This document shows positions 22,201 through 31,519 of a DNA stretch of 64,000 nt, piece after piece. The notes below the pieces were generated by a model. It did not search any database and was not told the origin of the DNA. It worked only from the letters and a program-made list of their open reading frames with translations. The DNA is from Phytopythium helicoides (Eukaryota; Oomycota; Peronosporomycetes; Pythiales; Pythiaceae), in NCBI GenBank assembly GCA_024867545.1, contig JANFNE010000013.1, forward strand, positions 310,001-374,000, written 5' to 3'. Made by a program: the position numbers and the translations under genes. Positions within the stretch are counted from its first letter, which is position 1. Every line of letters starts with the position of its first letter.

Positions 22201-22425
22201 ATGGTGCAGGTGCCGCAGAAGACGGAGATCGTGCAGGCGATGCGCAAGTGCTTCAAGGACACGTACAAGCGCGAGCTGAAGGTTAACTTCTCGGACTCGA
22301 TCGACTTTGTGGCGACCAAGAGCAAGACGATCGTCATCAAGTTTGCGTTTGACCGCTCGCTCAAGGACTCGGTGTCGAGCAAGGCGGACCGCCATACGAT
22401 GCTCATCAAGGTTGGCATCATCTAA
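19225..22425 (+). CDS. Class I-like myosin with TH1 tail
   Basis: This intronless motor protein has 1066 aa from the ATG at 19225 (MKDLLMVEAVDEQHIVDELV), where the myosin head homology begins. Visible motor elements: P-loop GESGSGKT (residues 99-106), switch I NNNSSRFGKY, switch II DIYGFEIFEVNAFEQ, the actin-binding segment around LLKKLDGCNPHYIRCIKPN, and the relay and converter regions. The neck has two IQ-like segments (AWRRYNNRIALAKFI and RRGLKT-like TRKQ region) with a longer insert between them. The tail from about residue 890 (DYIGVNTYPAYASLLQ) has the TH1 pattern of short-tailed myosin I, which binds acidic phospholipids. No SH3 domain follows. A role in membrane-actin linkage, endocytosis or hyphal tip growth is inferred. 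Stramenopile myosins are often given own classes, so the class label is tentative. Confidence 0.9.
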   Translation: MKDLLMVEAVDEQHIVDELVTRYRQGYVYTFLGPVLIAMNPYKLLRQKDGKTSIYAPNMISEFSGKELHVSEPHPFAIAESAYTNLMRFGLDQSLLITGESGSGKTETSKHVMRYLTSISTRSRSKSAVIANRRMSVEQRKEADEMTSHVTDVLWGSNPVLEAFGNAQTIRNNNSSRFGKYIVLQMNRVGQVIGGYIDNYLLERSRIIHQAEGERNFHAFYQMIAGANDTDRQAWRLPDSPEEFDFLNNADSKIEGVDDAAEYKNVRANMQAVGISDEEQHAIYQQLAAILWIGNIRFKQTTDEAHNPCAVIDEEGARLALKNAAELMGIEPDKLEALLTYRIVNIYREDQKVLFDARQAKKVSDSIARSLYEKIFNWIVARINKNVACSSRSISNSIGILDIYGFEIFEVNAFEQLCINYVNEKLQQLFISQTLETEQEGYRREGLSWQNITFFNNQVVCDLIEDQKTHGIFPLLDEQCAIARLSDLELIERYNASHSKNPHYIASRTRGPYFGIQHYAGKVEYDVTLFFDANVDTFFNDLQNGMEESTNAFVREVFLDNRTNKEKLKRPPSTSQQFRAQVAELLKKLDGCNPHYIRCIKPNEKKAPLVVNRTIVAEQVRYLGLVENLSVRRQGFCYSELYSTFIKRYNFLSTATWPTAKSHSSRQAAVDLLTSPNMGVMDPETKQLVPFEEDSKTLGCFSLGRNRIFLRHPQALSALEIARENRIPAIVNILENAWRRYNNRIALAKFIAAQKELFAAYDAVYENCQDRRKRRPGANNKEKVATLYGEWNALADKLIVKEKSRLVKQLAEQEKLNSIVFVQSYIHARTQRREFLKIRNAQIVFSKLYRGLKTRKQMTNALWRSCKVALLGVRTEFERYLGKKKRRRDSLDREYKGDYIGVNTYPAYASLLQSKGMQKLLFLGQVEKVNESFKHQPRVLMIGEKQIYNLKADKIHQPKERRMIEMSRVTGVSLSNQPDNYLFIHVKGEPDLMVQVPQKTEIVQAMRKCFKDTYKRELKVNFSDSIDFVATKSKTIVIKFAFDRSLKDSVSSKADRHTMLIKVGII

Positions 22426-24145
22426 GCCGGACTGGCATATGATGCATGAATAGCACAGCAGCAGGCCGTGCGCATGGAGGGAGTCTCGCAACGGTCTGCT
22501 CGTTGGATGGCTCTGGTTCTATGGCCTTTTGCTTTTGACGCTTTTTGAGAATGAACATGAAGACTGTTTTCGAGTCAATCGGTTTGTTGGTGTTGCGTGC
22601 TCTGGTTGGTGAGTGCATTGTTATTTGTGAGGCAGGTATGTTTTCCTGCGCTTGTGATTGTGGTGGGCGTTAGTGAAGTAGCCGAAACAAAGCTGGTGTC
22701 GTCTTTCATGTGGTTGTGCTGTCGACACAGCATCGCAATTGCAGACGGGCAGTCGAAGGAGTGTCATGTCCGAGGCCCAGACAGACGAGCACGCGGCATA
22801 CTGAGGACTAGATATTATGGATTCGCCCAATCAGCGATTGCAGACCCCTTCGATTCAGCCAATAGGAACGCCAATGCGAGTATCTTTGCCTTAGGCTGGG
22901 CGAAAAGGCTTTTTCAAGCCTCCGCAATGAGGTTCTCTCCCGCACACTCGCTTGCCATGCTCGACAAGGCGCATCACACATGGTGGCTTGCAGCAAGCCA
23001 TGATGGCATGTCAAGCTACTGCTGCTGCGCTCTATATCCACGCAGTCGGCATCCTCGCAGTCAGCATCCAGCAGTACTCGGCGTAGCGTCAAAATTTAAC
23101 AGTGCGTTTCTATAGGATTCCGGCGAAGATCGCGGAGACAGTTCCGCTTCGCACAGGACAGGGCAGAGAAGCCTTGCAGCTGCCTCGAAAGAAGTTGACG
23201 TGGCCTCAGAACAACAGCAGCGGCGGCGGCGAGAACACCATTGGGTTGTGGCGCCTGTTTTTCATCCGACCGGCCTCTCGGCGTTGAGGCCGGAGATTCT
23301 CGCGCCAAACACTCGCTCCCTGGCTGCAATGGACGGTTTGCCAAGGAGCATTGCGCGGTCAAGGCGGTCAAGCTCTCAAACAAGTCGGACTGCGTGCGAA
23401 CTGGTACTCTGGCGTCACTCGGTGTCCACGCAACGCGAGCGCACGAGAAAAGCCGCTCCATGTGCGATACATGGCGCCTCGGTGAGCGCCGCATGCGAAC
23501 CAACCGTCTGTCCGCTGCATTCAAGCATCGGCCGCGTCGAGTACAACGCGAATCCACATGTCTAGACTGGATTCAGGGCCGCGGATCACACTCATCGGTC
23601 AAGGCATCACTGGCGTGATCTGCAAGCGACTCTCGGCGGCGCGGGGATGCGGCGAGAAGTCGGGAGGAGCACCGCTTGCTGCTCAGCTGTACGGTGTACA
23701 TGGACTCTGGCCAATATCCAGTTCACGCGAGGAGAGAGAAGGCAGCTCTCCAGTGGTGATCAGTGCGAGCTTTTGAATGGCTCGAACCCAGGGCGGGCAG
23801 GTGGACTTGGTTGAAGCCGAGCCGCCAAAGTTTGCGAACATTTTGACTCGGATAAAGTATGGTCTGCAATTGGCCAGGTCCGCCCCCCGTCTGCCCGAAC
23901 ACGCGCGGAACGCCGCGGATACGTTCCGCCGGATCTGAGTTGCTCCCGTCCCTCTCCTCCGCACGACATGGCCACATTCACTTTCTCTCGCAGGTCATTC
24001 GTTATGAGTATGACTCCTTGAGTCTCTATCACTTCTTATCCTATCAATTCCAGCAGTATATCTAATAAACACGGGTCTCTGCTCGACAGGAAAACCCCAC
24101 CGAGCGCCGTGTGAGACGCCCATTGCATCAACGAAGCGCCTGGCG
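22426..24145. other. 1.7-kb stretch with no supported gene
   Basis: Only short overlapping frames occur on both strands, none with a recognisable motif or splice structure. It should contain the myosin 3' region and the formin 1 promoter. The decamer GGCATACTGA occurs at 22795-22804 (see findings). Confidence 0.35.
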
Positions 24146-26974
24146 ATGGGCGCGCGGCCGCCAAGCCCCTCGGCCCTGTCTGTTGATCCGCGCGGCCTTT
24201 CTCGGCGCCCGGTCCGGCCGGCGGGCGCTGGGGACGGCGCTCGGCCCTTCTCGTCGCCCACAGTCCGATCGGCGCGCGGGGCCATGGGCGGCGCGCTCTC
24301 ATTGTCGGGACCGGCGGGCTGCGCGTGCGACTGCGCGGCGCGCGAGCCGCCGGAGCCGCAGCTCTGGCTCGTGTTCCACCTGCTGCTCAGCTTCGCGCTG
24401 GTCGCACACGTGCGGTGGCACCACCGGCCGCTGGCCGATGAGCAGCAGCAGCAGCAGCAGACGCTGGACGTCAAGACACAGGACATGGAGACGCAGACCG
24501 AGACGCAGGAGTCGACCACCGACGTAGCGCCACAGGAATCTGCAGCCTCGACCGAACCGGTCGCCAGCGAACCGCCCGTCTCCAAGGATGCGTCGGACGC
24601 CAACGCAGATACGCAGAGCAGCGAGGAACCCGAGCGAGAGAAGGAGGTCGACCAGCACGCTGAACTCCGGAAAGCCAACGCCAAGTACTTGTCCATGCTC
24701 AAGGTCGGCATGCCCAGGACAGTCGTCGAGCACAAGATGAGAATGGAGGGGGCCGACGTCTCGGCACTAGACGTACTGCTCGGGGCCTCGCCCTCAAACC
24801 ACAAACCCATGGCAGCCATGATGTCGTCCATCCTCCGCCCGCCGCCCATTATCATTCCTCCACCTCAGCCGCCGGAGGAGATCTCGGCCATTGCTCAGGA
24901 TCTAGCAGACAAGTACGCGTCTTTTAAGCAGATGGTCAAAGTTGGCGTGCCGAGGCACGTTGTAGAGCACAAGATGAAGTCGGAAGGCCTGGACCCAGCA
25001 GGACTAGACAACGACCGCCGCCGCAGTTTGATCAAGACCGTCAGCGAGCCGGCCTCTCCACGGTCCGTGTCCTCTTCCGTCTCTACAGCTCCGTCATCAC
25101 CCGATTCAAGTGGTTCTGGAGGTTTCTTGCTTCTCAACCGGCCACAGCCAATATTGGCTCGTGTTGTGATCCGAAAAATGCAAACCAGTATGCGCAAGAA
25201 GCTACACTGGAGCACGACCTCCGTATCAGATGCACCGCCATCATCGGCGCGACGAGATTCAGTTTGGAACCGAGTGCAGTTGCGCGCAAAAGCAAATCGG
25301 GTCTCCATCTCATCGGAGACGGTTCAGTGGATGGAGAAGCTCTTTGTCAAGTCCGCGAACCCCATCATCGCCGGAAAGAAGCCGCGGAGGAGGTGGAACT
25401 CGGCACCCACCAACCCAGAAGGTCTCTCTGCCGACGCATTGGCTGTTTGTGACGTGGATGATTTGCCCAGCGATGACGAGCTCGAGCAGGATGAGCCGGA
25501 GAGCACACCAGAAGAGGCTCCAAAAGACCCCGCGAGTGCATTCCTCGCGCGAAAGGTATATGTGACGCTGCTGGAGGGAAACAAGTCTCAGAACATTGCC
25601 ATCGTGCTAGCAAGGATCAAGCGACCCTTCTCCGAGATTGTGCGTCAAATTAGTGTGCTGGATCCATCGGCGTTACCCATCGGCGCGCTCCAAACTCTGC
25701 TCGACATGTGGCCAGACACAAATGAGCAGGCAGCGCTCGATGGGTTTGATGATGATCCAGCCACTCTCGCAACGGTAAGTTGTTGTTCTGGATCTTTTTC
25801 ACCTTTTCCGGTTGGACTCATTATTCTTGACTGATTCTCAACAATGGCAGGCTGAAGTATTCTTGTTGGAGGCGCAAAAAGTCCCTAGAGTGCATCAAAA
25901 ACTACGGTGCTTACGTTTCAAGGCTGACTTTTTCTCCCGGACTGCAGATATTCGGTATGCGTCCTAGTTTGTCAACTCATGGCGGTAAAATAGCTCTTAC
26001 TCATTGATGGTGTGTATGCACAGTGCGAGTATGGATCTCGTGATTCGTGGTGTTAGCCAAGTCATCTCAAGTGACGCGTTTGCACAAGTCCTCGAGTACA
26101 TTTACCATCTGGGAAATTTGCTCAACTTTGGAAAGGATGTTGAGTACACCTCCAAGGTCAAGAGTATCTCAATCAGCTCGCTTGCCAAGCTATCGTTTAC
26201 CAAAGCCTATGATGGTCGCGTCTCCTTCCTACAGTATCTTGTGCAGTCTATTGAGGTAAGATATGTATTGCAGTTTTTCGTCGGCACAATTGTCCGAATT
26301 CGACTGAATTGTGTGCTGATTTTCTATCGACAGCGCGACGCACCGTATCTTGCCCATTTCAGCGATGAGATCGACCTCATTGCAAAGTGCAGCAAGGTAT
26401 CTGTTTCGAATATCCAGGCGGATCTGTCTGCACTCAAGGCAGGCTTGCGAATGGTGCAAACTGAAGCAAAGGTGTGTTTTGCCGTTGCTGAAAAGAAAGA
26501 TCGACGATCGATGAAACTCACTTGAGAAATGTTTTCTATGGTACAGCAACCGCTTCCTGTGGCGATGGCCTCTCTTCGCATGGATGATCCTGCTCGTGAA
26601 GCGTTCGTGCAATCGAAGCTGATGTTGCACCAAGACGTCGCGACACTTGGTCAAGAGATCAATGCTCTGACAGATCTAAGTGATCAATTGGACCGACAGG
26701 TGAGGCACACCTGCTGTGAAAAGCGACGTTGTGTGTGCTCATGTCCTGATTTTGTTGTGCTTGTAACTGACAGACAAAGCGCTTTATGGACTACTTCGAA
26801 GAAGATGCGGCACTTCCGTTGGATGAGTTGCTCGGATTCATCGCAACCTTTGTTGCCGAGTACTCGCACGAACGCTCACAGCTGGTTCGAAGGTCACTGG
26901 AGCGCCGCAACAGCAGCCCTGCAGAAAACAAAAAAGCATACATGGCAAAGGTTACCAAGCGTCACAGTCTGTGA
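24146..26974 (+). CDS. Formin (FH2) with WASHC3-like repeats, paralogue 1
   Basis: Exons 24146-25774, 25851-25954, 26024-26255, 26334-26471, 26547-26699 and 26774-26974 give 818 aa. An alternative start at 24284 (MGGALSLSGPAG) is equally plausible. After it comes a hydrophobic segment (LWLVFHLLLSFALVAHV) that could span a membrane. A poly-Gln stretch and acidic linker lead to two WASHC3/CCDC53-like motifs (KYLSMLKVGMPRTVVEHKM, about residue 179; KQMVKVGVPRHVVEHKMKSE, about 257). The FH2 domain starts near SMRKKLHW and contains NKSQNIAIVLARIKRPF, LVIRGVSQV and YIYHLGNLLNFGK. FH2 dimers nucleate and elongate unbranched actin. There is only a short Pro-rich FH1 (RPPPIIIPPPQPPEE). The 78-nt intron 26256-26333 is stop-free and in frame. 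The paralogue at 37443-40971 shares intron positions. Confidence 0.85.
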
Positions 26975-27091
26975 GCTTGTTGCCAACTACGTGACTCGCT
27001 CCGTGAGAGGCGTGTCTTGTACACATTAGTAGTAGTCAACAGTATCTATAGTGCAGCGTCAAGCAAAGATATCAAAGCATCGTAGGACGTG

Positions 27092-27434
27092 TTAAGCACT
27101 TGAAATATTCACCACATCCCGACGAAAAAAATATCTGTAAGACTACTCCGGAATAATGATGTCGTCGTTTCATGATGCCAATGCACTTCAGTTTCACTTA
27201 CATTTTGTGCATATCGAGTTTGAAAAAGATGGAGATCAGCAGCTCAGCCAAACTGGTGACACTGCCCAGGAGCTGGAGCAGCTTGTAGCCCAGCGATGAC
27301 TCCACCGGCAGCTCAACGACACTGATGGTGTTAGAAACACCATACGAGGCTGTCAGCTCCGACGTAACCAGAACACATAACTCCCGGCAGCAGACTTTCT
27401 TGTTGTCATGGACATCGAGGCCAACTGTCCACAT
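27092..27434 (-). CDS. Small spliced gene, unknown function
   Basis: Minus-strand exons 27434-27202 and 27134-27092 would encode 91 aa (MWTVGLDVHDNKKVCCRE...). The first exon ends at a consensus donor (AAAAT|GTAAGTGA) and the second begins after CTTACAG; phases agree and the frame stops after 14 codons. The middle has an alternating hydrophobic pattern suggesting a small alpha/beta domain (LTASYGVSNTISVVELP, LLQLLGSVTSLAELLISIFF). A further 5' exon is possible, because a TAGCAG acceptor-like sequence lies just upstream of the ATG. I cannot assign a family. Confidence 0.4.
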
Positions 27435-28003
27435 TTCCTGCTATCAATGGTGACATCACCTTGAGAGGGTTGCAATGACATTTGTACTGGAAAAAAAAAA
27501 TCGTTGTCGACTTCACGTTGGAAGGTGACCTTGCCGGCATATATCGCTTTGAGATTGCTTTGGATATGTGCACGATGGCATTTGTCTCTGCAGCTTGACT
27601 GATTTATTATGCTTGAACGAACCAGCGATCAGTTCGCTCGGGTAATGGTTGGGCTAGGTTTGCATGTGGACCAAGGAGCGATAGTAGGCGTCTAGACAGA
27701 TCTTTTGTACGCGCGTATACTGGGCGTGTTTGTTCGCTCCCTCACAGCGGCCTACCTCCGAGGAATCAGTGTGAGGCAGCGGCGTCTTGTCACTGACAGG
27801 CCAGTCTGCACCAGTAAGTACCGACCCAAGGCGACGTAGTCGTGCTTTCAAGGCCACAGGGACTGGAGCTACCGCGCGGCCTGTCTCCATATGTAGGTGA
27901 CCAGAGACTTAGTGTTACATTGCCAAAAGCCTGTTCATCACGATGTTCTTGAGCTCTAGTGCTGCCGTGCTGAATGTGACGGCAGCCCCTCGTTTTCTCA
28001 CTC
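27435..28003. other. Intergenic region
   Basis: About 570 bp downstream of the HEPN-like gene and upstream of the small gene. It holds a run of ten A at about 27489. Nothing else is recognisable. Confidence 0.35.
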
Positions 28004-28384
28004 CTACTGAACCACGCACTCGGGTCCCTGTGCCGCTGGCGGCTGGCTCGCGGCCCGCTTGCGGTCGATGAGCACCTCCAGCTCTTCCCTAGCGGCCTCA
28101 AAGCGCTTGATGAAGCCCGCACGGTCCCGCAGCGCACGCACATCGCGGTCGTGGATGAGCGAGTTGCGCACGCTCGCGATGAAGCGCAGCGCGCGCACCG
28201 TGGGTAACGGCAGCTCGTGCTCGACGCTCGTCGTCTTCTCGTGCAGACCCTTGCCCTGCGCTCCCAGCTCATGTTCGAGCACGAACTCGAGCTCCTTGCT
28301 CAACTCGATGGCCAGCTGGTAGTCATTGGACGAGTACTCAACGCCCCAGCGCGGCCCCGCGGCCGTCGACGGCAGGTTCCCCAT
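28004..28384 (-). CDS. Short HEPN-like helical protein
   Basis: This intronless 126-aa protein (MGNLPSTAAGPRWG...) is predicted all-helical. Helix 1 (YQLAIELSKELEFVLEHEL) is followed by a linker and a helix RALRFIASVRNSLIHDRD, then a final charged helix (RFEAAREELEVLIDRKR). The RNSLIH segment (residues 73-78) fits the HEPN signature R-[N/D/H]-x3-H, which in many HEPN proteins forms an RNase active site at a dimer interface. Known HEPN families act in toxin-antitoxin systems, RNA processing and, as inactive forms, in scaffolding. Whether this protein is catalytic is unknown, and the motif is short enough to arise by chance. It lies alone, 420 bp from the end of the biotin gene on the same strand. 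Confidence 0.55.
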   Translation of the reverse strand: MGNLPSTAAGPRWGVEYSSNDYQLAIELSKELEFVLEHELGAQGKGLHEKTTSVEHELPLPTVRALRFIASVRNSLIHDRDVRALRDRAGFIKRFEAAREELEVLIDRKRAASQPPAAQGPECVVQ

Positions 28385-28803
28385 GACTCAGGAGGAAGAA
28401 GCCGGATGGGGTTTGGAGCAGCGTATTGACGATCTTGAACGGAAATTAGTAGGCATCCTGCGCTCAACTACTTTCGATCGACCGAGTCGCAACTCGCGAC
28501 CTGCCCTTCGCTGGTGTCTCCACTCATCCTATGCACCATCTGTGCGTCGGTGTGCTCTCAAACTGCTTGGACTCCCAGCGCTGAGTGTAAAAAGTCGTGG
28601 TTATCGACATGCGCAGTGCTCCATCGTTTCTTGGTGCGGCACTTTTGATATTGCGCCTCTCTTGAATCCGCACATGATCCGTTGGGGCTTTGCAGTACGC
28701 AGCTGCAGAGCATTTGGAATAGATTGCAATCTCCCCAACCTGGTTCGCTTCCAAGCACCTCAACTCGACGTTGCCACTCACATTACTACTATTATTTGCC
28801 CAC

Positions 28804-31215
28804 TTACTTGAGCTGCTGAAGTGCAGCGAGCTCATTCGTGACAGTCGACAGGTATCGGTCACAGTCGGCGCGCGTCGTCAGCGGCGAGCACATGAGGTAC
28901 ACGACGTTGCCTAGCGCGCGCGCGTACACGTTCTTCTTGCGTAGCGACTGGATGAGCGCACGTGCCTCGCCCGATGCATAGCCAGCCTCAGCCGACTCGA
29001 GCTCAATGCACGCAACCGTGCCGATAGCGAACGTCCTAGAAACAAACGGCTGCTTGGAAAGCTCCGTGAGGGCATCCACATCCCAGTACGCACTTGTGCG
29101 ATCGGTGTTGACGCCTGTTGCCTTGTTGGCCGTTGCATCATTGAAAATCTTGTACATGTCGAGCGCCGTCACAGCCGCCGCACAGCCCACAGGATGAGCC
29201 GTGAACGAGTGGCCATGCAGCAGCGCCTCGTCCTTGCCATCAGCGTAGAAAGTCTGGAAGACTTCCTCCGATGCGAGCGTCACAGCAAGCGGGACGACAC
29301 CACCCGTTAGCAACTTGGCGTAGCATGAAATGTCAGGGTTCACGCCAAGCAAGTCGCGAGCAGACTCAACGCCCAGTCGCCACCAACCCGAAAACACCTC
29401 ATCAAAGATGATGGGGATGCCATTGTTGCGGCACTCCTCCACGGCCACGCGCTGGAATAGAGGGTCAACAATGATCATACCCCCAGAGCCGATGAGCACA
29501 GGCTCGATGAGGAGGCCACCGATCTTGACGTTGCCCTCACCAGATTCCGTATCGGCTATCGTCTTGGACACGTACTTGCGGTATACTTCCGCGAGCGGGC
29601 TGGAGTCACGAGAAGGGCTGAATGCAGCGTTCAGGTCGGGGAGTGTCTCGCTGATCTCACCAATTTCCGAGTCAACGGAAACGACGTACTTGCCATCGCG
29701 AAGAGCGATTGAAGGAGTCTTGAGAAACGCCGCCTCGGGACGGTACCACGGGTGCTGCTTCTCGTTGAAGACACTCGGCTCCGCGACGTTCATGACACCA
29801 AGTGTATCGCCGTGGTAGCAGTTGGCTTGCGCAAGCACCACAAGCTTCGATGGAGCAGACTGGTTGCCCTTCGGTGTAAATGAGTTGTAGTCGAGTCCGT
29901 GATCCTTGACGTACTTGCGGAAAGCCATCTTGATGGCAACCTCCACGGCTGTTGAGCCATCGTCCGAGAAGTACACCCGAGAAGCCCAGCCCTTGCCGAC
30001 AGTGTCAATTAGCTTTTCGCTGAGCTCGAGAGCGGGGGCATGCGCGTTTTCTGGGAACATGACGTGTCCATAACGCCCAGCAGCATACGCCATGGCAGTT
30101 GCCATCTTGGCGTTACCGTGACCAATGCCCTGCGTCCACCAGCTCGCACAAGCGTCAAACATGGGCTCGATCGCGTTCTTCTCCGGTCGATAAACAGCGA
30201 ACTCGTCGCCGTTCGCAGCATCAATCATGGACAAGCTGCCGTATTTCTTGTGCTGTGTGAACGGCCACCAGAAGACGTGCTCCGCACGCTCCTGCATGTG
30301 ACGGAACTGCTCGAGGCGGTTGGTATGGAAGGACTGGAGTCTTGAGCTGATTTCGGCGAACGTATTATCGTGCTGGTTGAACCACTCGTCAAGCGGCTCG
30401 GGCATTGGTGGGACGGCCTTCATTGTGAAAATCGGGATACCGAGCTCGCTGGTGCGTGGCTCAAGCGCCTCAGCGTTGTCCAGATCATCCTGCTCAATGA
30501 GGCAGATGGCAGCAACGTCGTAGCCTCGAATGAGTAGCGTCTCGAGCGAGGACATGGTGGTCGAGATGCCGCCAAGCTTGCCGTCGCCGACCAGCACGAC
30601 AGGGAGTCGAAGACTGCGGTAGACGTCGACTTGGAAGCGCATGGACGCCGAGGGGCTGCAGACGCCGCCGGCGGTCTCAACCAGCACAAGGGAGTGCGGG
30701 TCGGAGTCTTGCTTGCTGCTGATGCCGTTCAGCTTGTCGGTGACAAGCTGCAGCAGCGCCTCGTCCGAGATGGTGTGTCCCTCGATGCGCGCGGCCGTGT
30801 GCGGCGACACGGGCGTCTTCCACACGTACAGCGTGGAGCAGTCTACGTTGTTGCTCTTGGCGTGCTTGGAGATGAAAGGTGCGTCGCCCTGGAACGAGTC
30901 TGGCGCGTCCGCGTCCGTGCCCGTCTGCAGCGGCTTGACATAGGCGACGCGCTGCTCGGGGGAGGCGCGCGCGGCGCCGCGGCAGATGCCGGCCGACACG
31001 ATGGTCTTGCCCACGTCCGTGTTGGCGCCAAACACCTGGAAGACGGGCGTGCGCAGGCTGAGCGGGGCCACGCCCTGCGTGCGCAGCTGCTGCTGCTGCG
31101 CCGCGAGCGCCGCCGGGCCGCGCGTCGACTCCTTGAGCCCCGCGTGGATGCGGCGGGCGAGCAGCGCGCGCTGCGCCAGCGGCCGCCGCGTCACGAGCGA
31201 CAGCGACAGCGGCAT
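28804..31215 (-). CDS. BIO3-BIO1: Bifunctional dethiobiotin synthetase / DAPA aminotransferase
   Basis: This 803-aa intronless protein starts at the ATG 31215 (MPLSLSLVTRRPLAQRALLARR), a typical mitochondrial presequence; the frame is open to 31410 but upstream codons are non-conserved. The N-terminal domain (about 50-290) is dethiobiotin synthetase: P-loop FGANTDVGKT and VKPLQTGTD. The C-terminal domain (about 320-800) is the PLP enzyme diaminopelargonate aminotransferase (BioA): FWWPFTQHKKYG, IIFDEVFSGWWRLG, the presumed PLP lysine in YAKLLTGGVVPLAV, and HGHSFTAHPVGCAA. It converts KAPA to DAPA and then to dethiobiotin, passing intermediates within one protein as in plant BIO3-BIO1 and fungal fusions. 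Its length fits plant orthologues. Confidence 0.96.
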   Translation of the reverse strand: MPLSLSLVTRRPLAQRALLARRIHAGLKESTRGPAALAAQQQQLRTQGVAPLSLRTPVFQVFGANTDVGKTIVSAGICRGAARASPEQRVAYVKPLQTGTDADAPDSFQGDAPFISKHAKSNNVDCSTLYVWKTPVSPHTAARIEGHTISDEALLQLVTDKLNGISSKQDSDPHSLVLVETAGGVCSPSASMRFQVDVYRSLRLPVVLVGDGKLGGISTTMSSLETLLIRGYDVAAICLIEQDDLDNAEALEPRTSELGIPIFTMKAVPPMPEPLDEWFNQHDNTFAEISSRLQSFHTNRLEQFRHMQERAEHVFWWPFTQHKKYGSLSMIDAANGDEFAVYRPEKNAIEPMFDACASWWTQGIGHGNAKMATAMAYAAGRYGHVMFPENAHAPALELSEKLIDTVGKGWASRVYFSDDGSTAVEVAIKMAFRKYVKDHGLDYNSFTPKGNQSAPSKLVVLAQANCYHGDTLGVMNVAEPSVFNEKQHPWYRPEAAFLKTPSIALRDGKYVVSVDSEIGEISETLPDLNAAFSPSRDSSPLAEVYRKYVSKTIADTESGEGNVKIGGLLIEPVLIGSGGMIIVDPLFQRVAVEECRNNGIPIIFDEVFSGWWRLGVESARDLLGVNPDISCYAKLLTGGVVPLAVTLASEEVFQTFYADGKDEALLHGHSFTAHPVGCAAAVTALDMYKIFNDATANKATGVNTDRTSAYWDVDALTELSKQPFVSRTFAIGTVACIELESAEAGYASGEARALIQSLRKKNVYARALGNVVYLMCSPLTTRADCDRYLSTVTNELAALQQLK

Positions 31216-31344
31216 GGGCGCGGAGGTGGCGGGCTGGGGGCGGCTGGAGGCTCGGAGCAGTGCGCGCCAGGCGGCAACTTGGAGAGTGGCGAGGTTGGAT
31301 GCGCGTGAAAGGCAACGGCAACCTATCAAACGCGCAGGGCGAGC

Positions 31345-31382
31345 GGGGATTGGACAAATATTGGAGATATTTCGTCCAATGG
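31345..31382. promoter_or_regulatory. CCAAT-box cluster upstream of BIO3-BIO1
   Basis: ATTGG at 31349-31353 and 31360-31364 and CCAAT at 31376-31380 lie 130-165 bp upstream of the start codon of the biotin gene. NF-Y-type control is inferred from the motif. Confidence 0.4.
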
Positions 31383-31519
31383 GATCGGCGGAGAGCGGGG
31401 AGCGCGTCACGCGCGTGATTGCGCGAAGGCGCTCTTGTCGCAGATGACGTCACGTAGAACCTGGCGAAGGGAATGTTAAACCAAGAACAGCTGTTTTGGA
31501 ACAGGAGACGCCGCTACAG

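Noticed and set aside
20743..22491. A 582-codon antisense frame opposite the myosin
   Set aside because: Same GC3 shadow effect; no recognisable motif.
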